From contig CADCQO010000094.1 of the NCBI GenBank assembly GCA_902803585.1, positions 1 to 13,918 of the forward strand: a DNA stretch of 13,918 nucleotides, in the 5' to 3' direction. Source of the DNA: an uncultured Ruminococcus sp. (GTDB taxonomy: Bacteria > Bacillota > Clostridia > Oscillospirales > Acutalibacteraceae). The position numbers were made by a program, and so were the translations under genes. Position 1 is the first letter of the stretch. Every line of letters begins with the position of its first letter. Positions 5,735-12,454 of this stretch are shown here, in pieces. The notes beneath the pieces were generated by a model. The model saw nothing but the letters and a program-made list of their open reading frames with translations. It did no database searches and was not told the DNA's origin.

Positions 5735-6484
5735 GTGACAATGCTTCAGACTGGCGAAAAAATAGAACCACTGGGCAGCGGCATACAGATTATCGTTTCA
5801 CAGAACCATGCTTTCGGAACAGATACTGTTTTGCTGGCAAATTTTTCGCTGCCAAAAAACGGCGATAAAGCCTGTGATTTGGGAACAGGCTGCGGTACAA
5901 TTCCGCTGATTTGGTGCAGGGATAGCTGTCCGGCAGCAATTACGGCGGTTGATATACAGGAGGAGGCTTGTTCCCTGCTGACAAGGAGCGTTCTTCTCAA
6001 TCATCTGGAGGACAAGATAGAGATACTGCATTCGGATTTACTGGAACTGAAAGGAAAGGCGGCATTTTCTTCTTACGATCTGGTTGTGTGCAATCCACCC
6101 TACAAGGCGGCAGGAACGGGCATTGTCAATCCTGAACAGGCACATAGAATCGCACGTCATGAGTACACTTGTACAATCGAAGATATTGTACAGACAGCGG
6201 CAAAATTACTGCGTTTTTCAGGAAGATTCTGTCTTTGTCAGCGTCCCGAACGGCTTAGCGACATCATAGGTGCTATGAGAAAATACGGACTTGAACCTAA
6301 ACGCCTGCGATTTGTGCAGCAGCGCTGTAACAAAGCACCAAAGCTGTTTCTGATCGAGGGAAGACGCGGAGGCAAGCCAAACGGGCTGATCGTTGAGCCG
6401 ACACTATTTATTGAAAACGGTGAAGGCGGTCTTTCTGAGGAAATGATCGCTATTTATGGAGCCTATAAGGAGGCATATTTATAG
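5735..6484 (+). CDS. trmN6: tRNA1(Val) (adenine(37)-N6)-methyltransferase-like protein (TrmN6/YfiC family)
   Basis: 249 aa from the GTG at 5735. SAM-binding motif D-L-G-T-G-C-G at 48-54 and the catalytic adenine-N6 motif N-P-P-Y at 120-123. The N-terminal H-A-F-G-T-D-T-V-L-L stretch (25-34) is characteristic of this Rossmann-fold family. Family members methylate N6 of A37 in tRNA-Val in gamma-proteobacteria; in Firmicutes the same fold (YabB group) is annotated by similarity, so the exact tRNA target is uncertain. The GTG lies 7 nt after AAAGGAG (5721-5727); the in-frame ATG at 5741 is 13 nt away and less likely. The stop codon is followed one base later by the ATG of rsmI, a tight operon arrangement also common in other Firmicutes. 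Confidence 0.85.
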   Translation: MTMLQTGEKIEPLGSGIQIIVSQNHAFGTDTVLLANFSLPKNGDKACDLGTGCGTIPLIWCRDSCPAAITAVDIQEEACSLLTRSVLLNHLEDKIEILHSDLLELKGKAAFSSYDLVVCNPPYKAAGTGIVNPEQAHRIARHEYTCTIEDIVQTAAKLLRFSGRFCLCQRPERLSDIIGAMRKYGLEPKRLRFVQQRCNKAPKLFLIEGRRGGKPNGLIVEPTLFIENGEGGLSEEMIAIYGAYKEAYL

Positions 6485-6485
6485 T

Positions 6486-7322
6486 ATGGCAGGAAAGTTG
6501 TTTGTAGTTGGTACGCCTATCGGGAATTTGTCTGATTTTTCTCCAAGAGCAATAGAAACTCTTTGCAGTGTCGATTTTATTGCTGCTGAGGATACCAGAG
6601 TGACGATTAAACTGTTAAATAAATTTCAGATCAATACCCCTATGGTAAGCTATCATAAGTATAATACACACGACAGAGGGGAAGAAATCTGCCGGCGTAT
6701 TGAAAACGGAGAAAACTGTGCAATTGTTACAGATGCAGGAATGCCATGTATATCCGATCCGGGTGAACTGCTTGTACAGCAGTGCTGTGAACGTGGGATT
6801 ACTGTCTGTGCCGTGCCGGGCCCTACGGCTTTGGCATCTGCTCTTGCTGTATCGGGTCTGCCGACAGGCCGCTTTGCCTTTGAAGGATTTCTTAGTGTCA
6901 ATAAGCCAAGCCGGAGAGAACATCTTTTATCGCTTCTGCACGAACACCGCACAATGATATTTTATGAAGCACCGCACAAACTTCCGGCTACTCTGAAGGA
7001 TATGTATCAGTTTTTTGGTGACAGGCGGATTGCCATTGTCAGGGAACTTACAAAAGTGCATGAAGAGGTTATTCGTACAACGCTGTCAGAAGCCGCAGAA
7101 AAATATACTGACGGAAGTGTGAAGGGAGAAATTGTTCTGGTGATAGAGGGAGCGGCAGAAGAAGAAAAACAAAGTGCGTCCACCCTTGAAGAAGCTGTTG
7201 CCATTGCTCAGGAATTGATAGATACAGGGCTGTCCGTTTCTGATGCTGCAAAAGAGAGCGCTAAATTGACAGGATTCAAAAAGGGAGATATCTATAAAAA
7301 TCTGCTGAGCAACAATACATAA
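6486..7322 (+). CDS. rsmI: 16S rRNA (cytidine(1402)-2'-O)-methyltransferase
   Basis: 278 aa, the normal size. Tetrapyrrole-methylase-fold landmarks: V-G-T-P-I-G-N-L-S-D near 8-17, A-A-E-D-T-R at 33-38, Y-H-K-Y-N at 56-60, V-T-D-A-G-M-P at 81-87 with S-D-P-G at 90-93, and V-P-G-P-T-A at 110-115. RsmI 2'-O-methylates C1402 of 16S rRNA at the decoding centre in the 30S subunit, together with RsmH. The start at 6486 is one base after the trmN6 stop. Its AAGGAGG (6467-6473) is 12 nt upstream, longer than usual, so translational coupling probably helps. An in-frame ATG at 6456 has no ribosome site and lies inside trmN6. Confidence 0.95.
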   Translation: MAGKLFVVGTPIGNLSDFSPRAIETLCSVDFIAAEDTRVTIKLLNKFQINTPMVSYHKYNTHDRGEEICRRIENGENCAIVTDAGMPCISDPGELLVQQCCERGITVCAVPGPTALASALAVSGLPTGRFAFEGFLSVNKPSRREHLLSLLHEHRTMIFYEAPHKLPATLKDMYQFFGDRRIAIVRELTKVHEEVIRTTLSEAAEKYTDGSVKGEIVLVIEGAAEEEKQSASTLEEAVAIAQELIDTGLSVSDAAKESAKLTGFKKGDIYKNLLSNNT

Positions 7323-7337
7323 GAAAGAAGGATATTT

Positions 7338-7961
7338 ATGGAAATCATTCTGGCGTCCGCTTCGCCAAGAAGAAAAAGGCTGTTGTCTACTCTGTACAGC
7401 GAGTTCCGTGTTCTGCCGTCAGATATTCGGGAAATGGTGCCCCGCAATTTGCCGGTCGATAAATGCTCGGAATATCTTGCCTATATGAAAGCAGAATATA
7501 CAGCCAGAGGTTATCCAAAGGCATTGGTGATAGGCTGTGATACCTCTGTGATTATTGATGGTAAAATGTTGAATAAGCCAAGAAGTACTGCAGATGCCAG
7601 AATGATGATGCAGCTTTTATCCGGCAAGACGCATAGGGTAATTACAGGCTGCTGTTTGTTTTATATGAACAAAAGCCACTGCTTTTCTGAAGTAACAGAA
7701 GTTGAATTTTATCCCCTGACAGATGAAGAAATCGAAGCATATGTTACTACAACAGAACCCTATGATAAAGCAGGCGGTTACGGCATACAGAGCAAAGGGG
7801 CCTTGTTCATCAAGGGAATTCACGGGGACTATTACAATGTTGTCGGACTGCCGGTAGCACGTCTGAAAAGAGAAATTGATACATTTTTATCACAGGACTT
7901 CACAGAAGAACCGGCTAAATCGGAAATGAAGTCAAAACCAAAAAAAAAGTCACGTCAGTAA
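7338..7961 (+). CDS. maf: Maf-family nucleoside triphosphate pyrophosphatase
   Basis: 207 aa. Maf hallmarks: L-A-S-A-S-P-R-R near 5-12, an acidic active-site segment G-C-D-T-S-V at 66-71, K-P-R at 80-82, S-G-K-T-H-R-V-I-T-G at 95-104, Y-D-K-A-G-G-Y-G-I-Q at 142-151, and G-D-Y-Y-N-V-V-G-L-P at 163-172. Maf proteins hydrolyse canonical or modified dTTP, UTP or CTP to the monophosphate and are linked to division control in Bacillus. The common A-D-T-V is G-C-D-T here, a conservative variant keeping the Asp. The C-terminus carries a lysine-rich tail (about 194-207) beyond the usual domain. A GAAGGA site lies upstream, 16 nt after rsmI in the same operon. The stop is followed within 6 nt by the terminator stem. 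Confidence 0.93.
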   Translation: MEIILASASPRRKRLLSTLYSEFRVLPSDIREMVPRNLPVDKCSEYLAYMKAEYTARGYPKALVIGCDTSVIIDGKMLNKPRSTADARMMMQLLSGKTHRVITGCCLFYMNKSHCFSEVTEVEFYPLTDEEIEAYVTTTEPYDKAGGYGIQSKGALFIKGIHGDYYNVVGLPVARLKREIDTFLSQDFTEEPAKSEMKSKPKKKSRQ

Positions 7962-7966
7962 AATAT

Positions 7967-8029
7967 ATACCGCACTTTCCAAGCATATAGTTGAAACAGA
8001 ATGCTTTGGAGGTGCGGTATGATTTTTTT
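7967..8029 (+). terminator. Intrinsic terminator/attenuator whose stem contains the RBS and start codon of the carboxypeptidase gene
   Basis: Arms 7967-7986 and 8001-8020 pair over 20 positions: 17 Watson-Crick, two G-U and one C-T mismatch (7980/8007). The loop is 14 nt, and seven T follow at 8023-8029. The 3' arm contains the Shine-Dalgarno GGAGG (8008-8012) and the first two bases of the ATG (8019-8021). The T tract supplies codons 2-4. It can act as terminator of the trmN6-rsmI-maf operon and, in any transcript that reads through, as an RBS-sequestering hairpin. Confidence 0.82.
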
Positions 8030-9164
8030 GAAAAAAGTTTCTTTGCTTTTGTCGCTGGCGGTACTGATTTCCTCGTTTTCTGTTATGCAGACATATGCTG
8101 TTGCAGCAGATGATGTCAAAGCACCGGCAGCCGTACTGATGGACGCAAAAACAGGGACGGTATTGTTTGATAAAAACGCACATGAAGTCAGAGCCTGTGC
8201 ATCTATTACCAAGGTGATGACGCTGATTCTGGTCATGGAGGCTTTGGACAGCGGGAAAATACAATGGAGTGACACCGTAACAGCGTCTGCACATGCGGCT
8301 TCTATGGGAGGTTCAGATATCTGGCTGGAACCGGGTGAAACAATGACGGTTGATGAAATGGTCAAAGCAACAATTGTTGCCAGTGCTAATGATGCAGCGG
8401 TCGCCTTAGCAGAACTGGTCAGCGGAACAGAAGAGGCATTTGTGGAACAGATGAACAAAAAAGCGCAGACCCTGCAAATGAAAGAAACTGTTTTCAAGAA
8501 CTGCAATGGACTCGATGAAGAAGGTCATGTTACCAGCGCCCATGATGTAGCTGTAATGTCAAGAGAACTGTTGAAGCATCCCAAAATTCTGGAATACAGC
8601 AGTATCTGGATGGACGAACTGCGGGGCGGAAAAACGCAGCTGGTGAATACGAATAAGCTCCTGAAAAGCTATCAGGGAATTACCGGTCTGAAAACAGGTA
8701 CTACCTCTCAGGCAGGAAGCTGTATCAGTGCAACAGCAGAAAGAAACGATTTAAGTCTGATTGCCGTTGTTTTAGGGTGTGCCAGCGGAAAGGAACGCTT
8801 CAGCGATGCGGCTAAGCTTCTTGATTACGGCTTTGCTCATTACACCATGGTCGTGCCGGCAGTTCCGGAAGAAGCCCTTCGGGAAATCGCTGTTGCCAAC
8901 GGTATGCTGTCGTCTGTCCGCACATCTTGTCATGCTGATTCCTCCGTTTTGGTGGAAAAAGGGAAAAGCAGCAGGATCGAATCACAGGTATATTTACCGG
9001 AAAATATAGAATCACCTGTTGAAAAAGGGGAAGTTATCGGAAAGGTAGTATATAAAAGCGGCAGCGACCAGATTGCAGAATATCCGATCACTGCCGATAG
9101 TGCCGTAGAAGCTATCAATTTTAATGATGTTATGGGGTTGTTTCTTATGGGAATGTCGGGTTAA
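8019..9164 (+). CDS. dacF: D-alanyl-D-alanine carboxypeptidase, low-molecular-weight PBP (S11 family)
   Basis: 381 aa. A signal peptide covers residues 1-30 (hydrophobic 6-24, cleavage near A-V-A-A). The S11 active-site triad is complete: S-I-T-K (Ser62, Lys65), S-A-N (122-124) and K-T-G (225-227). The C-terminal part (about 275-365) fits the PBP5 beta-rich C-domain, and the last 20 residues could form the amphipathic membrane anchor. The enzyme removes the terminal D-Ala of peptidoglycan pentapeptides outside the membrane. DacF versus DacB/DacA cannot be decided, so the symbol is tentative. The ATG at 8019 lies 6 nt after GGAGG, both inside a terminator-like stem; the in-frame ATG at 8001 has no Shine-Dalgarno. 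Its stop codon abuts the stop of the opposing gene with no base between. Confidence 0.92.
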   Translation: MIFLKKVSLLLSLAVLISSFSVMQTYAVAADDVKAPAAVLMDAKTGTVLFDKNAHEVRACASITKVMTLILVMEALDSGKIQWSDTVTASAHAASMGGSDIWLEPGETMTVDEMVKATIVASANDAAVALAELVSGTEEAFVEQMNKKAQTLQMKETVFKNCNGLDEEGHVTSAHDVAVMSRELLKHPKILEYSSIWMDELRGGKTQLVNTNKLLKSYQGITGLKTGTTSQAGSCISATAERNDLSLIAVVLGCASGKERFSDAAKLLDYGFAHYTMVVPAVPEEALREIAVANGMLSSVRTSCHADSSVLVEKGKSSRIESQVYLPENIESPVEKGEVIGKVVYKSGSDQIAEYPITADSAVEAINFNDVMGLFLMGMSG

Positions 9165-10598
9165 TCAACCATAGGTATAGTTCAATCCATACAGTTCAAA
9201 GGCTTTTTTGAACATGAGGTTGCAATCCTCATATTTGGTATAGAGTGTCAGTCCGTTCATGGTAACTGCTATGAAAGTATGGCCGTTCATGGTAGCAGAA
9301 GCAACAACAGAAGAACCTGCTTCATCTGTAAAGCCCGTTTTCAGACCATCGCAATACTCAGAATACACGCCCGAATCCCACTGGATCAGCTTGTTGGAAT
9401 TTGACCAGGCGATACTTCCGCCTTTTACCAGATCCCATTCAACATAAGCCTTGCTGCAGGACTTGCTGACAATAGGGATACTTTTGGCATAATCACCGAT
9501 CTTTATCAGATCTTGTGCACAGGTATAATGGTTATCGTCATGCCAACCGTCCGGAGTAACATAGTGTGTACGGGAAGCGCCGATTTGTTTTGCTTTCTTG
9601 TTAACAAGCTCCATAAACTGTTTAACGGCCTCTTCATTTTTCAAAGTTTTATCATTTTTGTAGATTTTTGCACAGTTGACGGCGATTGTATAAGCTGCAT
9701 CATTACCGGAAGGAAGCAGAAGAGCATCTAACAGCATTTCAAATGTCAGCTGCATACCTTCCTGCAAATAAGCGGAGCTTGAATCTGCGCCAATCATGCG
9801 GATTTCATCGCCTACAGTGATCACTGTATTGGGATCAGTAATAATACTGCTGGCGGTGATAGCTGTAAGCAGTTTGGTGGTGCTGGCAGGAAAGCATTTC
9901 TTGCTGTAGTTGTGTGAAAAGATAACTTCATCTGTTGTAACGTCATAGAGAGCGACAAACTCGGAGGTAATATTTTCTTCCAGTTCGTTCATTACATCTT
10001 GTGAGAATCTGCTGTAATTGGTGGTGTAATGATGCGGGTTATCAACAGAGCTGGTTTCAGATTCCTTTGAAGACTCCTTTGAATTTTCTTTGGAAGATTC
10101 CGGTTTACTGGAAGCGGCATCGCTGACAACACTGCTTTCTTTTGGTTTATCTGAAGAAGTTTCAATAACAGAAGTTTGATTGGTGGAGTTCTCGGAAATT
10201 TTATCTGCATTATTCTGTTCTCCGCTGTTTCCTTTGGAGCAGGAACGGCTGAGCAGCAGAATAATGATCACCAGTATTGCAAGTACAAAGACTATAAAAG
10301 AAATTCGCATGATCTTTTTTCTAAGACGTTCTTTCTTTTTATAGGCAATATAGCTTTTTTGCATATGATCTGTTTTTGGCGGTCTGTACTGCGGAGGGGG
10401 GGCCTGTCTATGGGCGTTTGTCGGTACAGGTTTTTGACGCGGTGGGACATCAGATGTTCTGTGCTGCGGCTGTCGGCGCGGATCTGAGTGTACAGACTTT
10501 TGTGGAGAATGGGCACGATTATCTGTAGGTGCCGGTCTTCTGGAGGGCTGCTGTGAACGCTGAGGCGGTCTTCCGTCTCTGTTATTGGGAGGTGTCAT
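9165..10598 (-). CDS. Membrane-anchored S11 D-Ala-D-Ala carboxypeptidase with long basic cytoplasmic extension
   Basis: 477 aa with type II topology. Residues 1-96 are cytoplasmic and rich in Pro, Arg and Gln, ending in a Lys/Arg cluster (about 81-98). A transmembrane helix lies at about 99-117. Residues 122-196 are a Ser/Glu/Lys-rich extracytoplasmic linker. The penicillin-binding domain covers about 205-477, with S-T-T-K (Ser239, Lys242), S-G-N (297-299) and K-T-G (420-422). It is a second D,D-carboxypeptidase, differing from its neighbour in being N-terminally anchored and lacking a PBP5 C-domain. AAAGGA lies 10 nt upstream of the ATG at 10598. The in-frame Met codons further in would remove the basic extension. 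The product is probably active in wall trimming; a regulatory role of the extension, such as a protein-protein contact, is only inference. Confidence 0.9.
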   Translation of the reverse strand: MTPPNNRDGRPPQRSQQPSRRPAPTDNRAHSPQKSVHSDPRRQPQHRTSDVPPRQKPVPTNAHRQAPPPQYRPPKTDHMQKSYIAYKKKERLRKKIMRISFIVFVLAILVIIILLLSRSCSKGNSGEQNNADKISENSTNQTSVIETSSDKPKESSVVSDAASSKPESSKENSKESSKESETSSVDNPHHYTTNYSRFSQDVMNELEENITSEFVALYDVTTDEVIFSHNYSKKCFPASTTKLLTAITASSIITDPNTVITVGDEIRMIGADSSSAYLQEGMQLTFEMLLDALLLPSGNDAAYTIAVNCAKIYKNDKTLKNEEAVKQFMELVNKKAKQIGASRTHYVTPDGWHDDNHYTCAQDLIKIGDYAKSIPIVSKSCSKAYVEWDLVKGGSIAWSNSNKLIQWDSGVYSEYCDGLKTGFTDEAGSSVVASATMNGHTFIAVTMNGLTLYTKYEDCNLMFKKAFELYGLNYTYG

Positions 10599-10656
10599 TA
10601 TAGTGATTTCCTTTCAAAAATTGATGATTATAAAAAATTCAAAACGCTCTTATACA

Positions 10657-10685
10657 AATTTACAATAATACACCGTAACTGTCAA
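10657..10685 (-). promoter_or_regulatory. Probable promoter of the membrane-anchored carboxypeptidase
   Basis: On the minus strand TTGACA (complement of 10680-10685) is followed by 17 bp and TAAATT (complement of 10657-10662). The -35 is perfect and the -10 matches 4 of 6. A second TATAAT on this strand (complement of 10627-10632) has only a poor -35. Confidence 0.5.
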
Positions 10686-10724
10686 GCAAAAAACGAGAAT
10701 TATTAAAAAATTGCTGATAGAATA

Positions 10725-10753
10725 TTGATTAAAGAAATCTATTGTGTTATAAT
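10725..10753 (+). promoter_or_regulatory. Promoter of the 86-aa protein gene
   Basis: TTGATT (10725-10730), 17 bp, then TATAAT (10748-10753) with an extended -10 (TGT before it). It is divergent from the promoter at 10657-10685. Confidence 0.72.
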
Positions 10754-10784
10754 TTGTCAGTATATACATTGGAGATGAGAAAAA

Positions 10785-11045
10785 ATGTGTGAAAACCAAC
10801 CTGCGAAGAAAATTGATAAAAACGAGGTAATTCGTGGACTTCGTAAGCGATGGGCTGTCATTATTGCCACTGAAAATCAACGGGAACTGAATGGCGGCAG
10901 AATTTCTTACATCTTTGAAGAGCGTTTGATGTATAGCAATTTTTTGGAGGAATGCAGTCAAAACAACTTGACGAAGGATCAGGCAGAAGATATTTGGTAC
11001 GATGCGAACAGAGAGGCAAATTTTGTTGACCTTAGCAGTCTGTGA
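10785..11045 (+). CDS. Uncharacterised 86-aa soluble protein
   Basis: I do not recognise the family. The protein is small, charged and probably helical, with a basic first third (K-K-I-D-K near 8-12, R-G-L-R-K-R-W near 17-23) and an acidic second half (E-D-I-W-Y-D near 68-73). It has no signal peptide or membrane segment and a single Cys pair (residues 2 and 57) with no metal-binding spacing. That it is a real gene is supported by a dedicated near-consensus promoter, a GGAG site 10 nt before the ATG and a strong terminator after the stop. It forms a monocistronic unit between a carboxypeptidase and bioY, and neither neighbour suggests a function. Confidence 0.75.
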   Translation: MCENQPAKKIDKNEVIRGLRKRWAVIIATENQRELNGGRISYIFEERLMYSNFLEECSQNNLTKDQAEDIWYDANREANFVDLSSL

Positions 11046-11071
11046 AGCAGGAATTGGAAAATATGTCATTA

Positions 11072-11114
11072 AAAAACGTGCACGCTGTAAACAGTCTACA
11101 GAATGCACGTTTTT
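11072..11114. terminator. Bidirectional intrinsic terminator between the 86-aa gene and bioY
   Basis: AAAAACGTGCA (11072-11082) pairs with TGCACGTTTTT (11104-11114). The inner stem is CTGTA (11085-11089) / TACAG (11097-11101) with a 7-nt loop. T runs leave the stem on both strands, so it serves the convergent 86-aa gene (+) and bioY (-). Confidence 0.88.
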
Positions 11115-11130
11115 GTTGTTGATAAAACTT

Positions 11131-11724
11131 TTACAGTTTGATAAGCTTGTTCAGCCGGTTAGAAAGAACAGCTGCTGCCGCAATTTTGACAGCATCGAAC
11201 AGAAGAAAAGGAAAAACACACAGTGAAAGTGCCTTGAGTAAATCCATATTACCCTTTGTCTGGTTAAAAACAACAACAAACCAGACCGTACCAAAAATAT
11301 AACATCCCAAGAGTCCTACCACCATAGCAAGCGCTGTAATCCATAACGCACTGCCCAGTTTGTCCTTCGCCAGTCCGACAATGACAACCGTAACGATAAA
11401 TCCGATAATGTAGCCTCCTGTTGGTCCGATTAAAGCTGCGATACCGCTTTTGAATTCAGAAAATACAGGAACGCCAGCCGTACCCAGAAGAATATATATC
11501 AGGATACTGATTGCACCGCGTTTTGCCCCTAACAAACTTCCTGCCAAAAACATAGCCAATGTCTGCAAAGTGAACGGTACGGGCTTGACAGGTATCGTAA
11601 TCTGAGCACAAACCGCCATAAGCGCGGTAAATAATGCAATTATGACCATATCCCGTGTAGCCTTATTAAAGCGAACAGAATTGTGGAGTTCCTTTTCTTT
11701 TTTTGACTTTTTTCCTTCGTTCAT
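11131..11724 (-). CDS. bioY: Biotin transporter substrate-binding (S) component BioY
   Basis: 197 aa. A charged N-terminus (1-24, Lys-rich) is followed by about six hydrophobic segments. BioY motifs: P-V-P-F-T-L-Q-T at 48-55, G-T-A-G-V-P-V-F at 81-88 and G-P-T-G-G-Y-I-I-G-F at 100-109. It is the membrane S-component that captures biotin and works with an ECF module (EcfT plus two ATPases), none of which is in this window, so a shared group II energising module elsewhere is expected. The start at 11724 lies 7 nt after AGGAGG (complement of 11732-11737); an in-frame ATG at 11787 lies inside the operator and upstream of the -10, so it is excluded. The promoter overlaps a BirA-type operator, implying repression by biotin, and the gene ends in the shared terminator at 11072-11114. 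Confidence 0.94.
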   Translation of the reverse strand: MNEGKKSKKEKELHNSVRFNKATRDMVIIALFTALMAVCAQITIPVKPVPFTLQTLAMFLAGSLLGAKRGAISILIYILLGTAGVPVFSEFKSGIAALIGPTGGYIIGFIVTVVIVGLAKDKLGSALWITALAMVVGLLGCYIFGTVWFVVVFNQTKGNMDLLKALSLCVFPFLLFDAVKIAAAAVLSNRLNKLIKL

Positions 11725-11758
11725 TAAAAAACCTCCTGCCGGATTTGAATCTGGTATC

Positions 11759-11787
11759 ATTATATTACTTTTATTTCCAATTGTCAA
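11759..11787 (-). promoter_or_regulatory. Full-consensus promoter of bioY
   Basis: On the minus strand TTGACA (complement of 11782-11787), 17 bp and TATAAT (complement of 11759-11764). The -35 lies inside one arm of the biotin operator, so bound BirA would block RNA polymerase. Confidence 0.85.
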
Positions 11788-11819
11788 CCCCTATGCTGAA
11801 AATAAGTTGACAATTGGAA
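11775..11819. promoter_or_regulatory. BirA-type biotin operator upstream of bioY
   Basis: A perfect 14-bp inverted repeat, TTCCAATTGTCAAC (11775-11788) and GTTGACAATTGGAA (11806-11819), with a 17-nt spacer. Its inner part reads TTGTCAACC-N15-AGTTGACAA, which fits the known BirA operator pattern TTGTAAACC-N14-16-GGTTTACAA with a C for A change in each half. The assignment rests on this pattern plus the adjacent biotin transporter gene. Confidence 0.82.
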
Positions 11820-11850
11820 GTTCGATTGAGCAGGAAAGAACAAAAATATG

Positions 11851-11879
11851 TTGGCGAACAATCTGTAATGTGTTATAAT
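11851..11879 (+). promoter_or_regulatory. Promoter of the Nudix-rlmD operon
   Basis: TTGGCG (11851-11856), 17 bp and TATAAT (11874-11879) with an extended -10 (TGT). It lies 32 bp from the divergent biotin operator and is probably not under BirA control. Confidence 0.68.
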
Positions 11880-11911
11880 GGAACGGGGCTTGAAAGGAGT
11901 ATGTGGTGATT

Positions 11912-12445
11912 ATGAAAAAGCTGTTTGAAATAGATACGAAGGATTATAATATTAACGGAACTGTCAAGGTACGCCCTTCTGTAAGAGCAATTATCATAAG
12001 AAATAACCGGTTAGCTATGGTTCACAGCCTTCAGTATGATTATTATAAATTCCCCGGCGGAGGCATTGAAGAAGGAGAGAATCATTCAGAAACTTTGATA
12101 CATGAAGTAAGGGAAGAAAGTGGTCTGATAGTAATACCAGATACGATCTGCCCGTTTGGTTATGTTCATCGTATACAAAGAGGGAATCCGGAAGATGTAT
12201 TTATCCAGGATAATTATTATTATCTTTGTCAGACAAAAGAACTGGGAGTTTCTCAGAACCTGGACGACTATGAGGCAGAGGAACAACTGGTTCTGGATTG
12301 GGTGACTGTCAAACAAATGTTAGATGCCAACAGAAATCATTTTCACAGCAGAAAGCACAAAGATTTCCGGCTTGAAATAATATCTGAAAGAGAATGTCGT
12401 GTAGCAGAAATACTGCTCAGAGAAAATTTGATTCAAAATGAATGA
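11912..12445 (+). CDS. Nudix hydrolase with a variant Nudix box
   Basis: 177 aa. The Nudix box spans residues 50-72 (G-x5-E-x7-H-E-V-R-E-E-S-G-L). It fits the G-x5-E-x7-R-E-U-x-E-E-x-G-U consensus, except that the first Arg is His64. The metal-binding Glu cluster (Glu65, Glu68, Glu69) is intact. Nudix enzymes cleave nucleoside diphosphates linked to other groups; the substrate cannot be read from sequence. Start choice: AAAGGAG at 11893-11899 is followed by GTG at 11903 (3 nt, too close), GTG at 11906 (6 nt, plausible) and ATG at 11912 (12 nt). I use the ATG; 11906 is nearly as good and adds two residues. The gene is first in a two-gene operon with rlmD, 9 nt apart. Confidence 0.88.
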   Translation: MKKLFEIDTKDYNINGTVKVRPSVRAIIIRNNRLAMVHSLQYDYYKFPGGGIEEGENHSETLIHEVREESGLIVIPDTICPFGYVHRIQRGNPEDVFIQDNYYYLCQTKELGVSQNLDDYEAEEQLVLDWVTVKQMLDANRNHFHSRKHKDFRLEIISERECRVAEILLRENLIQNE

Positions 12446-12454
12446 GGGAGGAAA

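Noticed and set aside
5560..5868. 102-codon plus-strand ORF overlapping the start of trmN6
   Set aside because: It crosses the hairpin and the trmN6 promoter in another frame and has no ribosome site; it is a shadow ORF.
10650..11108. 152-codon minus-strand ORF overlapping the 86-aa gene
   Set aside because: It spans two promoters and the bidirectional terminator and has no ribosome site; the plus-strand gene has complete signals.
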